From the NCBI GenBank assembly GCA_004009845.1, contig RMBW01000090.1:62001-126000 (forward strand): a DNA stretch of 64,000 nucleotides, written 5' to 3'. This DNA comes from Davidsoniella eucalypti (taxonomy: Eukaryota; Ascomycota; Sordariomycetes; Microascales; Ceratocystidaceae). A model generated the notes under the pieces. That model searched no databases. It was not told where the DNA came from and saw only the letters and a program-made list of their open reading frames with translations. Position numbers and translations under genes: made by a program. Positions 1 to 13,086 of this stretch are shown here, piece by piece (position 1 is the stretch's first letter; each line of letters opens with the position of its first letter).

Positions 1-1
1 T

Positions 2-1219
2 GGCTCTCTCCATTATGCCTTTATCGGCTCGCTGAGCATCTCGTGTGCCCTGCTGGTCTCGCCCTTGGCCACTATTTCCGCTCGTGATCTTGGCACCAAG
101 GAGACCCTGTATATCGGCGTCGTAGTCGAAGCAGCAAGCCTGATACTTGCTAGCTTTGCCAGTCGGATCTGGCACCTTTTCCTAACCCAAGGCGTGCTGT
201 TTGGCATCGGTATGGGCTTTCTGTTCGTCCCAAGCTCCAATGTCATTCCGCAGTGGTTTACATCTAGGAGATCGCTCGCCAACGGATTCTCGGCTGCGGG
301 ATCCGGTCTTGGCGGTCTCTTGTACTCCTTTGTTTCCGGTGCCATTATAGAGAAGCACGGAGTCGAATGGGCTTACCGCGTTCTTGGCATTGTGGCATTT
401 GCTGTCAACATGGCATGCTCTACTCTTGTCAAGGATCGGCACAACGCCATCGGCTCTAAGCAAAACGCCTTCGATACCAACATGTTCCGCCGCTTCGAGT
501 ATATACTCCTGCTAGGCTTTGGGTGGTTTTCCGTGCTAGGCTACATCGTCTTGATCTTCAGTCTGGCCAACTATGCTAACAGTATTGGGCTAAAGGCAGC
601 AGATGCATCCCTGATCAGCGCCATGTTCAACCTTGGCCAAGGCCTTGGCCGGCCGCTAATTGGCTATTTCAGTGACCGCTCTGGCCGTATCAATATGGCC
701 ACTGGCATGACACTTCTTTGTGCCGTCTTCGTCTTTGCTGTTTGGATACCCGCCAAAAGCCTTGGTATACTCGTCTTTTTTGCTATTGCTGGCGGAACCG
801 TTGGCGGTACTTTCTGGACAACCGTAGCGCCTGTCACTGTCGAAGTCATAGGTATTGCCGAGATACCTTCTGCCCTGAATCTCATGTGGCTGGTCTTGGT
901 CTTGCCGTGCACATTTAGCGAAGCCATTGCCCTCGAGATCGTTTCCAAGACGGGAGAATACATCAGCACGCAGATATTCACAGGGTGCATGTATCTAGTA
1001 GCAGTTTCTACTCTTCTAGTTCTACGTGGCTGGAAGATTCGTGCTAACAATCGTGAGTCAGCTCAGCAGATGGCTAACAGTCACCAGTCAAATCCAGGGT
1101 CCGATTCCACAAGGAATAGCTTTGAGAAAGCGCAAGTAAATACTAGCCTCGAAATAGACTCTAGTGAGAATGCTACCTGTAGTATGATTCGTTACGCATT
1201 TACTCCTTGCAAAGTTTAG
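2..1219 (+). CDS. MFS monocarboxylate-type transporter, 5' end outside window
   Basis: The frame is open from base 2 to a TAG stop, giving about 405 residues with no start in the window, so the N-terminus is missing. The product is a multi-span membrane protein. It has the motif GRPLIGYFSDRSGR, which is the MFS loop 2-3/8-9 signature, in the middle of the segment, and hydrophobic helices on both sides. The segment GIGMGFLFVPSSNVIPQWF and the following RRSLANGFSAAGSGLGG are typical of the fungal monocarboxylate porter family (Mch-like, SLC16-like). The substrate cannot be told from sequence. The last 50 residues are a polar Ser/Asn-rich cytoplasmic tail. No intron is needed in the visible part. 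Confidence 0.85.
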   Translation, partial: GSLHYAFIGSLSISCALLVSPLATISARDLGTKETLYIGVVVEAASLILASFASRIWHLFLTQGVLFGIGMGFLFVPSSNVIPQWFTSRRSLANGFSAAGSGLGGLLYSFVSGAIIEKHGVEWAYRVLGIVAFAVNMACSTLVKDRHNAIGSKQNAFDTNMFRRFEYILLLGFGWFSVLGYIVLIFSLANYANSIGLKAADASLISAMFNLGQGLGRPLIGYFSDRSGRINMATGMTLLCAVFVFAVWIPAKSLGILVFFAIAGGTVGGTFWTTVAPVTVEVIGIAEIPSALNLMWLVLVLPCTFSEAIALEIVSKTGEYISTQIFTGCMYLVAVSTLLVLRGWKIRANNRESAQQMANSHQSNPGSDSTRNSFEKAQVNTSLEIDSSENATCSMIRYAFTPCKV

Positions 1220-4074
1220 ATTAGTACTATTGTAGACTGTAGATATGTATCACGATTCGATTGGTAACAGAAAACATCGGAGAGGACAGAGTCTGTACAT
1301 GTAGTTCCTAGTACAGCAACTTTAATAAAACATAAATGCCATGCCTTGCCAAGTAAACTCGCTTGATGCTTGGCGATTCCTCAGTGTCAGACGTATGAAT
1401 CTTAATACATATATATATATGTAACTAGTGTTAGTTAGTACTAGCCACCATGATGTAAGTGTCATCCCTAGAAACGTATTCTATTTCAACGTGAAGATGA
1501 TAGCCAAGTACAGCTTGATGCAATATATTGCTCCCGAAGATATATCTCAACTGCCTTTAAACAAACACTTCAGCCACCCTCTTATGACAAGTTATGATTT
1601 GAATCTATAAGTCATAGAAACTATGTGGATTGAAAATACACTAGTCTATATCATATCTCTGATTAGGATATCATAGATATTCTTTGTTATCATCTCCATG
1701 TTCGCCGGCTCCCTGTTTCTTGCATGATAGATAGACCCCCTGAAGAAATATCGACTACTTGACCACACAATATATGTGACGACACTGGCATGAATTGTTT
1801 TTCACTACTAGTGTTCTAATTTTCCGAGTTTAATTTGCTCAAAGCGTAGTTAGTGGTTAGTGTTAGTCGTGTGACTATCTATTGCTTTATAGCGAACTGA
1901 GAGCTTCCGTCTCGTCAGAACTTATGATACGTATCGGGATCGATTTTCTACGATACTGCCCATATCCTCTTGTCTATCTTTCCAGCCCCGTTATTTTACT
2001 ATTGGACCTGATATCTATATATTGAGCTACTATTTGGACTAGCTTACAATTGCACGTTATATATTGAGAATAACTGCTAGCACCGATCTATATGTAGAAC
2101 TATAGTCACTACTTCAATATCAACTCAGGAAATGCGTACCGAGGTCTTTGTGTGCTTGAGCCCGAGGGAAGCTGGTTGACTATCGTATGTGTCATGTGAA
2201 ATGATAACAGCACCATTGTTGGTTAGACAAATGTAGAGTTCGTTGTACACTGGTATTGAAATCTTATATTTTGTATGTATGATGTTTCAAATTGGGTGAT
2301 ACTTAGAAATACTGTGGAAATACTTCCAGGTTTTTCTATATTCACTTATACTCACATACAACAATTCGTTTCGTTTCATCTACCCTACAAAGCTGTATAT
2401 TTTCTATTCTGTATGATTATCATATCATGTAGTTATAGTTACCAATGTTCAATATCATGCTTTGTCAGGCTTTTCAAAAGCCTGCAAGACTGCCCTGTGA
2501 TAAGGCGGTGCTACCATACCAATATTCCGCCTAATTATATAGCGTGCTGATAAGAAAAATCGAGGCACACACTGGTGCAGAGAGATTACATACGCGGTTC
2601 TTTTTTTCTAGAGAGGGAGGATCGTTTTCGAATCCAAGATGGAAGGATATTTAATCATATTTAAAACTATGAAATGTTGAAGTGTACCTTTTCTTTTGCT
2701 ATAAAGATATGATCTAATCTTTAAACGCCAATATGTCAATGCACTTACGACTTCCACATGTCTCTAGTCACTAGATATAGAACAAAAGCATCGTCTCATT
2801 TAAGCCTATAATCTACATGTCTACATGTAGTTAGTCTCTTCCCCCACGCACAGGCTCGGCCGGCTCTAAGATATCATGATTTTCCGAGCAAGGGCCATCT
2901 TATTTTCTAAAAGTGATTCTCGATACTACATATCTGTATCTGTATACTAGCTATACCATGTACTGGCTACAGAATGCTACATATTTGCTTCTTATCTTTG
3001 TCACTACGTCAGTGTTCATGGACAAGGAAGGCTGGCCGGTTAGTGCACTTACATGTACTATCGGGAACCACTTGGAAATAACCCCGAAATAGTGTATCCT
3101 TTGCATTCGAATAAGAAAAATACAAATGTGAACATGCTGATACCACATGGTATATCGCACATTGTTTTGAGTCTGGAGGCGGCCCGGTCTTCAGTATACA
3201 CGATTCACCATGGAACAGATGCCGATAACGGAACTGCCTGAGTTGTAGATAGTCTTGATAGTGTGTCCTGGGGTTATAAGAAGGATTTCTAGCTCAAGCT
3301 TCCTCAGGCTAGAGCCCCCAGAAACCTTATCATCGTTATCTATAATGACATGCCGGTTGGCTCGAGCTTGACAACTTCTTGGTATGTAGGATTTCTTTTT
3401 CATGTTGATGGGTATCACTTTGGTTATCTAAATTATTTAGTTAGTGAACTCTTAGCCATCTTGGTTAATTGTGTTTTTTTTTCAGACTTTGATTTATATT
3501 TTTGCATAGAAGTTTGTCCTGCTTTATTTGAGTTACATATTGTTCAAGTTCAAATTCAGCAATCACTTCTGTACTGAAAATCAAATTAATAGACCGTTAA
3601 TGTTAGTGCTGTTTGAGTTCCATACAGAGGATGATGTCTCTGTAGTGATATATACCTTTACTTTAGGAAGTTTAGCAAGCAATATATATACCGTATATCA
3701 CCTCCTGTCTATCTTTCTAGATAGGAACAAAAGAAAGATAGCAGGCAGTAGTATCGGTATCCAGATATCTTTATATCTGTAATAGCTTTTATGTCATAAA
3801 AATAGGATCTAACCACAGACCCATTTACCCTCAACGGTGAATAGAAGGTCAACGTCACTTTGTACGCAGAAATACACATAGTTATACATGATACTTTAAT
3901 TGCACTAACATCGATATCTCAAAAATCGGACCATCCGACTCTAGCCTAATTTAACAAACGGTAGACAGAAATCTGTAAGTCTAACCGAAAGCGTTTTTCC
4001 AATCTCGAGGCGAATTTACTCCAGATACAGAAGAGGTAAGCAGTCTAGCACTAGACTTGGTGATATCCCAGCCC

Positions 4075-4102
4075 GAGAAGAAGAAGAAGAAGAAGAAAAA
4101 AG
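4075..4102. repeat. GAA trinucleotide microsatellite
   Basis: About eight uninterrupted GAA/AAG units followed by a short A run, in intergenic DNA. Confidence 0.9.
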
Positions 4103-4669
4103 GACCCCAAGAGACCAAGTAGTAAGTCCCTTGTTGATAATCCTTCAGCTACACTTAGTCTTCATTTTATTTGCCTTCCAGGCAGGCAATCGACTTACAA
4201 GAGTGCTAGTCAGTTACAAAAGTTGGCTAGTCAATGATAATGTGACCCTTATTGCGCTGTTCTATCTGAAAGACCGGGATAGCGGGATTGAGGGGGCTAG
4301 TGCAGCGAAGAGTGTTCCTTTTACTGCATGTACAACTATAGGCATACCTATAGACACAGTACATTCGTACACAGATCACATACAATATCTTCATCAGTGA
4401 CAGGGGCTGGCTCGTTTGTTTGTTAGTTAGTTTAGGGGGCGTTGGCTTATCAAATAGGCTGGCTTGGTGTTTTCCATGAGGATTCACACAACCAAGCAAG
4501 CCAACATGGCTCTACATGTTTATGTACCTACACTTCCATTACATGAGATATCGGAACCAAGATTATGGAAGAGAATACAAAAGTACTAGACATGGCATGG
4601 GATGATGCCGGGGTACTAACGGATGATATCTAACCAACTAGTCGTCGACGTGCTTCGGTGACATCGAGA

Positions 4670-4677
4670 TATATAAG
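4670..4677 (+). promoter_or_regulatory. TATA box of the amine oxidase gene
   Basis: TATATAAG lies about 150 bp upstream of the ATG at 4825 and is followed by a CT-rich stretch typical of fungal transcription starts. Confidence 0.5.
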
Positions 4678-4824
4678 AACATGTAGTATCGACCGAATAT
4701 CCATCTTCCGTTCCCTCTGTTCTCTACTCTTTCACGGCCATCACTGGATCATTGGAACCTGCTTCAAGAGTCCTGCCCTCTTCCTACATCACCATTCTTG
4801 ACAAGTTCAGTCTTTGTCTGCACG

Positions 4825-7323
4825 ATGTATCTCTCCATTCAGAGCTCGGTGTCTGCCGTGCTTCTCCTGGGCTCTCTAGTCCAGGAAGCTGCCGCCTTGC
4901 CCAAAAGCACGTGGGTTCACAAGGGCCCGGCACGCAAGAAGATGGCACAAAACCTCAAGCGTAGCCTCGAGGCTTCTATGGGCGCCTCGAGCACCTTCTT
5001 GCCCCGCGGCGAAGATCTTCCTGCCTGCAAGGAAGCGTCTGTCACCAATGTCACGGCTCCCAAGACCAACATCTGGTCTTCTCTCACTGAGAGCGAGGCT
5101 GTTGGACTGGTAGCGTGGATGTTCGACCAGCCCGAGCTGAATCTCACGGTGTCTGAGAATGCTACGTCTTGGGACAACACCATGTAAGAAATCCTGCATG
5201 TATTCAGTCAAGTCAGATACTAACTACCTATGCCTAGCATTCTCATCGAGACTCTTGTCCCTAACAAGACTGACGCTCTGAAGTACATTGATGGCAACTG
5301 CTCTGAGCCAGTCAAGTATGCCCATGCCGTGCTCGATTACCGTGCCACCGAGAACCCTTACTACCAGGATATCATGATTGGTCCCGTCCCGGTCCAAAAC
5401 GGCACCACTACCTGGCAGCCTCTGACGTTCCCCTACACCAAGCAGAACGAGGGCCGTGTTCGCAACCTGGACGCTGATGCCGACGATCTCCTGTACTCTG
5501 AGTGGCTGTACAAGATTGGTGCTTCCATTGCCGATATCACTCTGGATCTGTGGAACGGCACCGTCATGGGCCTGGACAACGACACTATGGATATCTGGGG
5601 AATTGACCCTGTGTGGCAGGACAACGACCGCATCGTCCGCTGGGACGGCTTCTGGAACTACCCTTACTCGGGCTTCGACTCCGAGACTCTGCTGCCTCTC
5701 GGTCTCTATGTCCAGAGTGACGTCACCGGCCGTGACCCCAGCAAGTGGGAGATGAAGGGTTGGCTCTACAACAACATCTACTACAAGACCACCGAGGAGT
5801 TCCGTACTGCTTACTGGACCGAGGGCTTCGAGAAGAACGGCGCCAATGTCGAGGGCGACTGGGCCGGCACCGACCAGCAGGGCGAGACCTTCCCCCTGGA
5901 TGCCTTCCAGCCTCCTGTCCAGGTTGCCCCGGCCGGATCCCGCTACAGCCTGGATTCGGCCGCTCAGTATGTCGAGTGGATGGGGTTCTCGTTCTACATT
6001 GCCTTCTCTCGCGACGTCGGCATGACTCTGTTCGATATCCGCTACGAGGGCACTCGCATTCTCTACGAGCTTGGTCTGCAGGAGGCTCTGGCTCACTATG
6101 CTGGCAATGACCCCGTCCAGTCTGGCACCTCCTACCTCGATACCTTCTACGGCTTCGGTCCCTATGCGTTCGAGATGGTCAAGGGCTACGATTGCCCCAG
6201 CTATGCTACGTTCCTGAACTCATCGTTCTACGTCAGCGAGACCACCCACACCCACTTGAACTCCATCTGCCTGTTCGAGACCGACACCGACTACCCCATC
6301 CAGCGCCACTCCAGCTCCGAGTACATTTCCATCACCAAGAACACCCAGTTCACTGTCCGTTCTGTGTCCACCGTCGGTAACTACGACTACATGTTCTCGT
6401 ACACCTTCTCCATGGACGGCTCCATCGCCGTCGAGGTCCGTGCCTCTGGCTACATCCAGTCTGCCTACTACGCCCACAACGGCGACTATGGCTACAAGAT
6501 CCACGATAACCTGTCGGGTTCCATGCACGACCACGTGCTCAACTTCAAGGCCGACTTTGATATCCTGGGCCTCAACAACTCCATCCAGCTGATGAGCACT
6601 GTTCCTGTCACCAAGTACTACCCGTGGTCCGACAAGCCCCGCAACACCATGCAGGTCAAGCGCTCGTTCATTGACAACGAAGACCACTCGCGCTTCAACT
6701 GGGCCGACAACGGCAAGACCCAGGTTCTAGTCGTCTCCGAGGACCAGCCCAACGTGTATGGCGAGCTTCCCGGCTACCGTGTCCTTCCCTACACCGGCAC
6801 CTGCCACCTGACGGTCGAGGAGTCCAGCAACCTGGTCAACAGTGCTCACTGGGCCGAGTACGACGTCCAGATCACCAAGCGCAAGGACACCGAGCCCCGT
6901 CTAGCCCACGCCTACAACTCGCAGGATGTGCACGAGCCCCCGATCGACTTCAGCAAGTTCTTCGACGGCGAAGACCTTCGCAACGAGGATCTTGTCCTGT
7001 GGCTGAACCTAGGCATGCACCACGTCCCTCACACCGGCGATCTCCCCAACACTGTCTTCACTACTGCCCACTCGGGCATCCAGTTCATGCCTTCCAACTA
7101 CTTCCTAATCGACCAGTCGCGCCGCACCAACAACATGGTGCGCATCCAGTACGGCAACGGAACTACCGCCGAGGTCGTCGACTTTGGTCAGGTTTCCGAG
7201 AACTGCACTCTAGACTACGAGCCTGCCACTGTCGATCTGTGGGAGTACAAGGGCGATGTCGTTGTCCGCAAGTTCCCTTATGACCCCAACAACCCGTACT
7301 ATGAGGTTGACCACATTGTGTAA
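4825..7323 (+). CDS. Secreted copper-containing primary amine oxidase
   Basis: Exons 4825-5183 and 5238-7323 (intron 54 nt, donor GTAAGA, branch ACTAAC) encode 814 residues. The family oxidises primary amines to aldehydes with release of ammonia and hydrogen peroxide, using copper and topaquinone. The topaquinone precursor is Tyr502 in VGNYDY. Copper ligands are the HxH pair His550/His552 (MHDHVLNF) and a third His near 715 (MHHVPHTGDLP). YLDTFYGFGPYAF matches the region of the catalytic Asp. The N-terminus MYLSIQSSVSAVLLLGSLVQ is a signal peptide, so ATG 4825 was chosen. There are several N-glycosylation sequons. Length and the HTGDLPNT motif resemble secreted lysyl-oxidase-type yeast enzymes, which is inference. 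Codon use is strongly C/G-ending, unlike the AT-rich flanks, which suggests high expression. Confidence 0.93.
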
Positions 7324-7775
7324 AAGCCCTGGGCTGGATGCTCGGGGACAGACATACTTGTTGTATAATTATAAAGTCATGCTGACTTTGGCGGTATCTT
7401 TGAGAGTAATGTGGATGCTGAGGATATGGGTTCCAGGGTTATTGGAGACAGGATAAGCCCATTCTAATGAATAAAAAATGAAATTATGTACATAGCATAA
7501 TATATCAACATGTCAACAATATTTCAAACTATATCACTCTACCGTACTATTATTGTATATAAATATATGGGCAAGTATATCGAGTATTCTCGGTTTCCAG
7601 CTTCCAGCTGCGGAAAGCCATCTAGCTTTATCTTTTGGCCAAAACACTACAATCACAGCATAGCCAATCTTGTTTCGCCTACTTGACTTCTCAGTTTTAT
7701 TTAGATCTTGAACATTCACATCGTAGGTACTTGATACTTGATTGTTGTTTTCATTCTATTTTATTATGTGATGAA
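7324..7775. other. Convergent 3' flanks
   Basis: This is the untranslated space between the convergent amine oxidase and mannose-6-phosphate isomerase genes. It is AT-rich and no gene is seen. Confidence 0.6.
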
Positions 7776-9305
7776 TTAAGAAGCCTGCTTAGGGTTCTCG
7801 ATTTCGCAGAATGCCTTGAAGGTCACAAACTCATCATCTTTGTCACCCTCAGACTCCAGGACCAGCTCCGCCGTAGCACCGACGAAGAAGACATATCCAG
7901 CCTCTACTGTCTCAGTCTTGGGACCAACGGAGATCTTACCACGGCCGGAGGTGCAAATAACAATACTAGGTCCCTCAATAGGGTCAAGGGTAGCCTTGGC
8001 ACCGTTGCCGTTCAGCTTGGTGCGGATGACAGCAAACTCATCGATCGGGGGGTCGTAGAGCATGACAGAGCTGGCAGAAGAGTATCCAGTTGCGTTCAAG
8101 GTTGCGTAGGGGTACTCGGTAGGGACCATTTTTTGCTGGTCAATGGGAGCATAGTTGTAGGTCAACATGTCTACCAACGTGCTCACGTCCTTGAACTTGG
8201 GAGTGAAACCAGCGCGGACAACATTGTCAGAGGCAGCCATGCACTCGACGATATCTCCAGAAACATAGGCGTGGATATCATCGGCAACGAGGAATAGAGC
8301 CTCGCCAGGCTCGAGTGTGACGAAGTTGAGGAAGAAGAGGACAAAGATTCCAATGTCAACGCCAAACTCGCCGTGTGTACGGGTGATGAGCTCAGCAAGG
8401 ACTGCGCCAGAAGTAGAGGCGACACCACCGCTAGCGAATTGCTCACCCTGGGTCTTGGCTAGGTCAATAAGCTCAGCCGTCAAGGGAGCCAGTACATCGG
8501 CATTGGTAGAGACTGACATGGCAGCGCCAAACAGGCTCTGCAGCAGCTTCTTGCTCTGGGTAGCTTGCTCCTCGGATGGCTCCTCGGGCTGAGCCTTCGA
8601 GTTGGCGACAAAGGCAGCAGCCGTTTCTTCACCGACTAGCGAGCGGAAGGGAGCAACTGTTTCCAGGAAGTGTGAGATTTCAGCCAGGGGACGGAAACCA
8701 CAGAGTCCTTCGAAGGGAGTGACAGCAATAGCCATTTCAGGCTTATGGTTGTCATCGGGATAGTGGGCAGGGTCACGAGCATGAAGCACCTCCGCAAGCT
8801 TCTTGTTAGGGTGTGCCTGGATGGAAAGCGCCTTGTTGATGCTCAGAATCTTGAACAGGAACGGCAGCTTGGAGCCAAACTTCTCAGCGACCGAAGCAGA
8901 TAGAAGACCGCTGTTTCCCTCAACCAGTTCTAAGAGCGTGCGGCCAGTGTGCACATCGCGAGATGGGTTGGAGGGGTGGGTGCCCATCCAGAGCTATATT
9001 CACTGTTAGCATCCCGTATTGATATCATGTGATATTGTATCATATGTAGGTACTATATGGACATGTACAAGATCTCAATCACCACACAGACTTCGTGGTA
9101 GTGTCGATCCGGCAGTGCCGATCTTGGCCAGTCTATAGAACCAACATGTGCCTCTTACCTCAGCATAGGGCTTGTCTTCCTGAACAGTGAAGCCCTCAGC
9201 AGGCGTGGCTGCAGCATACTTGGCAGCAGCAGATTTAGAACCAATCTTTCCCCATTCGTACGAGTTGACCCCGCATTGCAGGCGAATCAGAGGAACAGGC
9301 AGCAT
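7776..9305 (-). CDS. PMI40: Mannose-6-phosphate isomerase (type I)
   Basis: Exons 9305-9159 and 8993-7776 (intron 165 nt, GTAAGA..TAG) encode 454 residues, the usual fungal length. The enzyme interconverts fructose-6-phosphate and mannose-6-phosphate and so feeds GDP-mannose, protein glycosylation and the cell wall; it is a cytosolic zinc enzyme. The start MLPVPLIRLQCGVNSYEWGK carries the family signature. ELWMGTHPSNPS spans the splice junction. LSIQAHPNKKLAEVLH holds the Gln/His zinc ligands, and the cupin half includes ALFLVADDIHAYVSGDIVECMAASDNVVRAG. The in-frame ATG at the start of exon 2 is internal. It diverges from SGF29. Confidence 0.95.
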
Positions 9306-10562
9306 AGTGGAAAAGGCAGAATTGCAAAAAAGAAGACGTGATAGGTTCTCGGTCAAAGAGAAAGTGTAGTTGAGGAGGAGAAGAGGGTTAAAAAAAGAAA
9401 ACAAGCGAAGAGCCTTATCCTAAAGTGGTGATAGCTGTAATTATAGGTGTCCTACAGGTATCCTACCAAAGAGAAATAGATGCATATGTACTATGTATAT
9501 GCCTTAAAACCCAACCTCCATCCCTAATCCTAATCCCACAGAGAAACAAACAATGTCAGGGGATTAATTCAGTGCTTTGATTTAGAGGGTCTTGGAGGGG
9601 CCAGTAATAGCGCTTTAATCTGCCACACCTCATTGGGTCCTAGCTCGACTCAGGTCCACTTTTACGTGCCGCTCTGGAAATGTCTACTTATGGACCACTT
9701 TCCTCGACTGATGGTTGTACTAACTGCCATTTTTGATGTGTTTTGAAGTGGGGTGCTCAAGCCCCTGTTTCGGCGGTCTACTATTTGAGCACGTGACCTT
9801 GCTTAGTTAGTATCGACTTAGTTTGTATTGAGTTCGGCGCGACTCGACATAATGATACACATAGCTATCATATATTGTATATATATACACGATAACTTTT
9901 GTGCCAGCCATCACGTCATGTTTCGTTTCTAGAAATAAAGAAAAACAAATAGAGGAAAAATACATGAACAAATAGTGCCTTCTCTATATCTACAATATCA
10001 ACCCGAGGCGAAGTCAAGTTAGTTTGCTATAGCAGTTGTTTTAGGTTGTTGTTTGACAGCCTCAACGCATATCGATAGTGTTACCAAACTAACCATAGTT
10101 CTTGTTATAGGTTTTACAACTAGTTTGTTTAGAAACTTTGATAGAGAGTATTCTAACTAAACCAATACCTCCATCACACCATAATTAGTATTGTTGATTG
10201 GTGTAGCTATCTTGTTTCCGTGATACGTGTCTCCTTTTTCTCTCACTTGTCATAAACTGTGTCTTTCTAAAGCCAATTGAGCTCTGACTGGTATGTATGC
10301 CTTATGCGTGGTCTTCAACTTGATACACAAGTCGCGCCAAATGTCGCAATTTTATCCTTCATTATCACAGTACCAGGCAAACACGGCATCTCTAACATAT
10401 TTACACAGATATATGCTATACGCTATACACTATACACTATACACTATACGCTATATTGTACCAACTTACTTGCATATCTTATGAGACCATCTCAACTCGG
10501 CTAATATCCCACAAACAAACAACCATCCCCGTTTCTTTGCTATCTATCATCAACTCACTCCC
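9306..10562. other. Divergent promoter region between PMI40 and SGF29
   Basis: 1.26 kb, AT-rich, with no credible coding frame. A pyrimidine-rich stretch and a 7-bp tandem repeat (10415-10455) lie close to the SGF29 start. Confidence 0.6.
10415..10455. repeat. 7-bp tandem repeat (CTATACA/G)
   Basis: Five to six near-perfect copies of a 7-bp unit, CTATACA with CTATACG at the edges, about 110 bp upstream of the SGF29 start and therefore probably in its 5' UTR or core promoter. Confidence 0.85.
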
Positions 10563-11714
10563 ATGTCGCAACGCAATCGCAGCAATCGCGGTTCTGCACG
10601 CAGCCATGCAACGTCTCACGGAGAGGAAGTATCAATATGGGAAGGCTGTAAGGACAAGATCAATGAAGCTATCGTACTTGTGAATGACGACAATGCGAAT
10701 CTTGGAAAGATTATTGCGCTAGATGCCCAAGCTGCTGAGGAAGTTAAGAAAGACTCACAGCCAGCCTATCGCACGCTCAAGAAAATGGAAGATCTATGCC
10801 GCGCCGGTGTCAAGGCTGAAGATACTGCCTCCGCCCATATCAAGACCCTGATAGAACAGTTGTTGGTCCTCAAAGGTCTTCAGTCCCACAACGAAAAGAC
10901 TGCTACCAGCGAGGAAAAGACGTCAATCATTGGGTCCTCTTCTCGTTCCAGCGCATCACGAATCCGTGACCGCGAACGAAGCGAGAAAGAAAAAGAACGC
11001 GAGCAGCGTGAACGTGGCCAACGTGAACAGCGAGACCGTGAGAAGGAGCTCGAAAAGGAAAAGGAGCGGGAAAAGGCACGCGAACGTGATCGCGACAAGG
11101 AAAGAGACCTACACCGCGAAAGTGCCGTGTATGATTTCGATGCTGCCATCGAATCTCCGGTTCCGAGCCCGGCTGGAGCTTCTGCTCGCCGCGCAGACCG
11201 TAATTCTCAGCGTGATAGCATCCCTCCAGGCTCTGATGATCGTACACCAGGTCCTGGAGAACGTGGTACGCCGTCTGCCTCCGGTTCTGTTCGTACCAAA
11301 CCACACATCTTCTCCAAAGGTGACGCCGTTGCATTCAAGCCCAAAAAGGTCTCGCCTAACGAACCATCAAGCGACTGGATTCTCGGTGAAGTCAAGATGG
11401 TCACCGGAGATGGAAAAAACCGCAGATATAGGGTTCTAGACGCCGATCCCGAGGAAAGTACGTCACCCAAAGAATATCCCAGCTCTGCTAGTAGCATGAT
11501 CCCCATCACTGATGAAGCAAACGCCAAATCACTGCCGGAGTGGAAGCCTAACAAAAAGGTACTGGCCATGTACCCACAAACAACGACATTCTATCCGGCG
11601 GAAGTCATCAGTGCAACCGAGGATGGAAAGGTCAATCTCAGGTTCGATGGGGAAAACGATTCTACTACTATGCAGCAAGTTGAGCGGAGATTTGTAGTAG
11701 AGTATCGAGCATGA
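10563..11714 (+). CDS. SGF29: SAGA-associated factor 29 (tandem Tudor protein)
   Basis: Single exon, 383 residues. Sgf29 is the SAGA HAT-module subunit that reads H3K4me2/3 through a C-terminal tandem Tudor domain in the nucleus. The N-terminal 110 residues are helical. Residues about 130-185 are a very charged Arg/Glu/Lys stretch (REQRERGQREQRDREKE) predicted to be an extended helix, followed by a Ser/Pro/Gly linker. From residue about 250 the Tudor pair begins: GDAVAFKPKK..WILGEVK, RYRVLDADPEE, KVLAMYPQTTTFYPAEVISA and VNLRFDGE, ending RRFVVEYRA. These are the conserved blocks of the family. Start ATG 10563 is the first in frame. Confidence 0.92.
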   Translation: MSQRNRSNRGSARSHATSHGEEVSIWEGCKDKINEAIVLVNDDNANLGKIIALDAQAAEEVKKDSQPAYRTLKKMEDLCRAGVKAEDTASAHIKTLIEQLLVLKGLQSHNEKTATSEEKTSIIGSSSRSSASRIRDRERSEKEKEREQRERGQREQRDREKELEKEKEREKARERDRDKERDLHRESAVYDFDAAIESPVPSPAGASARRADRNSQRDSIPPGSDDRTPGPGERGTPSASGSVRTKPHIFSKGDAVAFKPKKVSPNEPSSDWILGEVKMVTGDGKNRRYRVLDADPEESTSPKEYPSSASSMIPITDEANAKSLPEWKPNKKVLAMYPQTTTFYPAEVISATEDGKVNLRFDGENDSTTMQQVERRFVVEYRA

Positions 11715-13086
11715 CAATGATAGCAGAATACACCATGTCGTTGGGAGGAGGGAGGGCTCTTTCATATTCAGTCTGTTGGGTATATGTTATTCTCAAAATG
11801 TGACATTTTCATAGCATATCTTTCCTCTGGAAGGCAATATCACTAATCATTCACGAACTATTTAATTTCAACCAAGAATTTATTTGAGCCATCCATAGTA
11901 ATATCATATGTCATGTGGTGTTTATTCTCAAAAGAATATCATGAATATGCCTATTCGTCTATAGCAGTTCTTCCAACTTATTTTCATGGTATAATGAGTT
12001 TTATAGAAAGAGAATTTTCAGGGGCTTAGTCCCCTCTAGATATTTCAGACAAGATACTCCCAGAAAATAAAAATAGACGTTGGTTTGATAATTTCCAAAA
12101 GATTTCTGTTCGTCATGTCGAAATTCGGATGTATATGAGAGCATTTTAACATAAGGGTTAGATCTTTAGGATCATTCTTCACTAACCCAGAAATAATACA
12201 GGGAACAAACGACCTTTTATTCTTCTCCCCTATTTTGTTCCCTTACAAGTCTAGGTAAGTTGACGCTACATATGTACAGGTCTACAGATATGTATATTAT
12301 GTATCTGCCGCAAGATCGCCAAGGTGTAAACAAGCCTTGTCATACAAAATTATAGAATATCATGGCAAGATCAAAAGAAGATGAGTTATCATTCTGAATA
12401 TCATGAGATAGAAGGATACAAGGTTTTTGTTTTTTCTTCTTTCTCTCGTTGTGCTGAGAGCCATGCTGTTTATGTGATAGCGTTTGGCCACTGTCAATTA
12501 TTTGGTGTGCTGAGGAAAATCCAGCCGGGTTGCTAATTGATTTTGGGCCCTGATGTGAATATTTATTTCTTCTTTATCTTCAAGGTTGGCTTTTTTCTCG
12601 GAATACAGACTAAGCAATATAGCGAGTTATGGTGTTTTGTCTACCAAATTCTCTCTGCCTACAGATATGTATAGATACTAGGCTAGGAAGAAGTAGGCTA
12701 TTTCTCGTTTAGTAGTAGCACTTTAATTAATATCCTTTCATCCTACCAGCCTTCCATCATCGCCCCCTTTATTTTTGAGTACATGCTCTTGTTTTTTTTG
12801 CTTAATACTAGTACATACAAAGTGCTATCAGTGCTACAGTTCCAGTGCTGTTGGAAGTTTACCAAATTACCGCGAGCAATCAAACAGCTCTCTTTGCTTT
12901 TACTTTTGCTTACAGATTTTGATTGTTTATTGTTACCCACTCTACGATCTTTTATCTCTTTTCCTTCTTTCTAATCCTCGCGCATCGAAATACACCACAA
13001 CAGCCTTTTTGCCGCAATAACACCAAGCGAAACAACCGATTGTTCACTCGTAATATCCGATATCAATACACATAACATCAGTCATA
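11715..13086. other. Intergenic region and long ARF6 leader
   Basis: 1.37 kb without a supported gene. The last 350 bp before the ARF6 start are T/C-rich and then A/C-rich, consistent with a promoter and long 5' UTR. Confidence 0.55.

Larger units (their letters stand above)
1220..4824. other. Long AT-rich intergenic region
   Basis: No coding frame here looks real: the short open frames have AT-driven composition and no recognisable domain. The region holds the 3' flank of the transporter, a GAA trinucleotide run near 4075 and, at the right end, the promoter of the amine oxidase. Nothing else is recognised. Confidence 0.6.

Noticed and set aside
2560..2650. TTCGAATCC near 2633 as a tRNA B box
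   Set aside because: No A box or acceptor stem can be placed around it.
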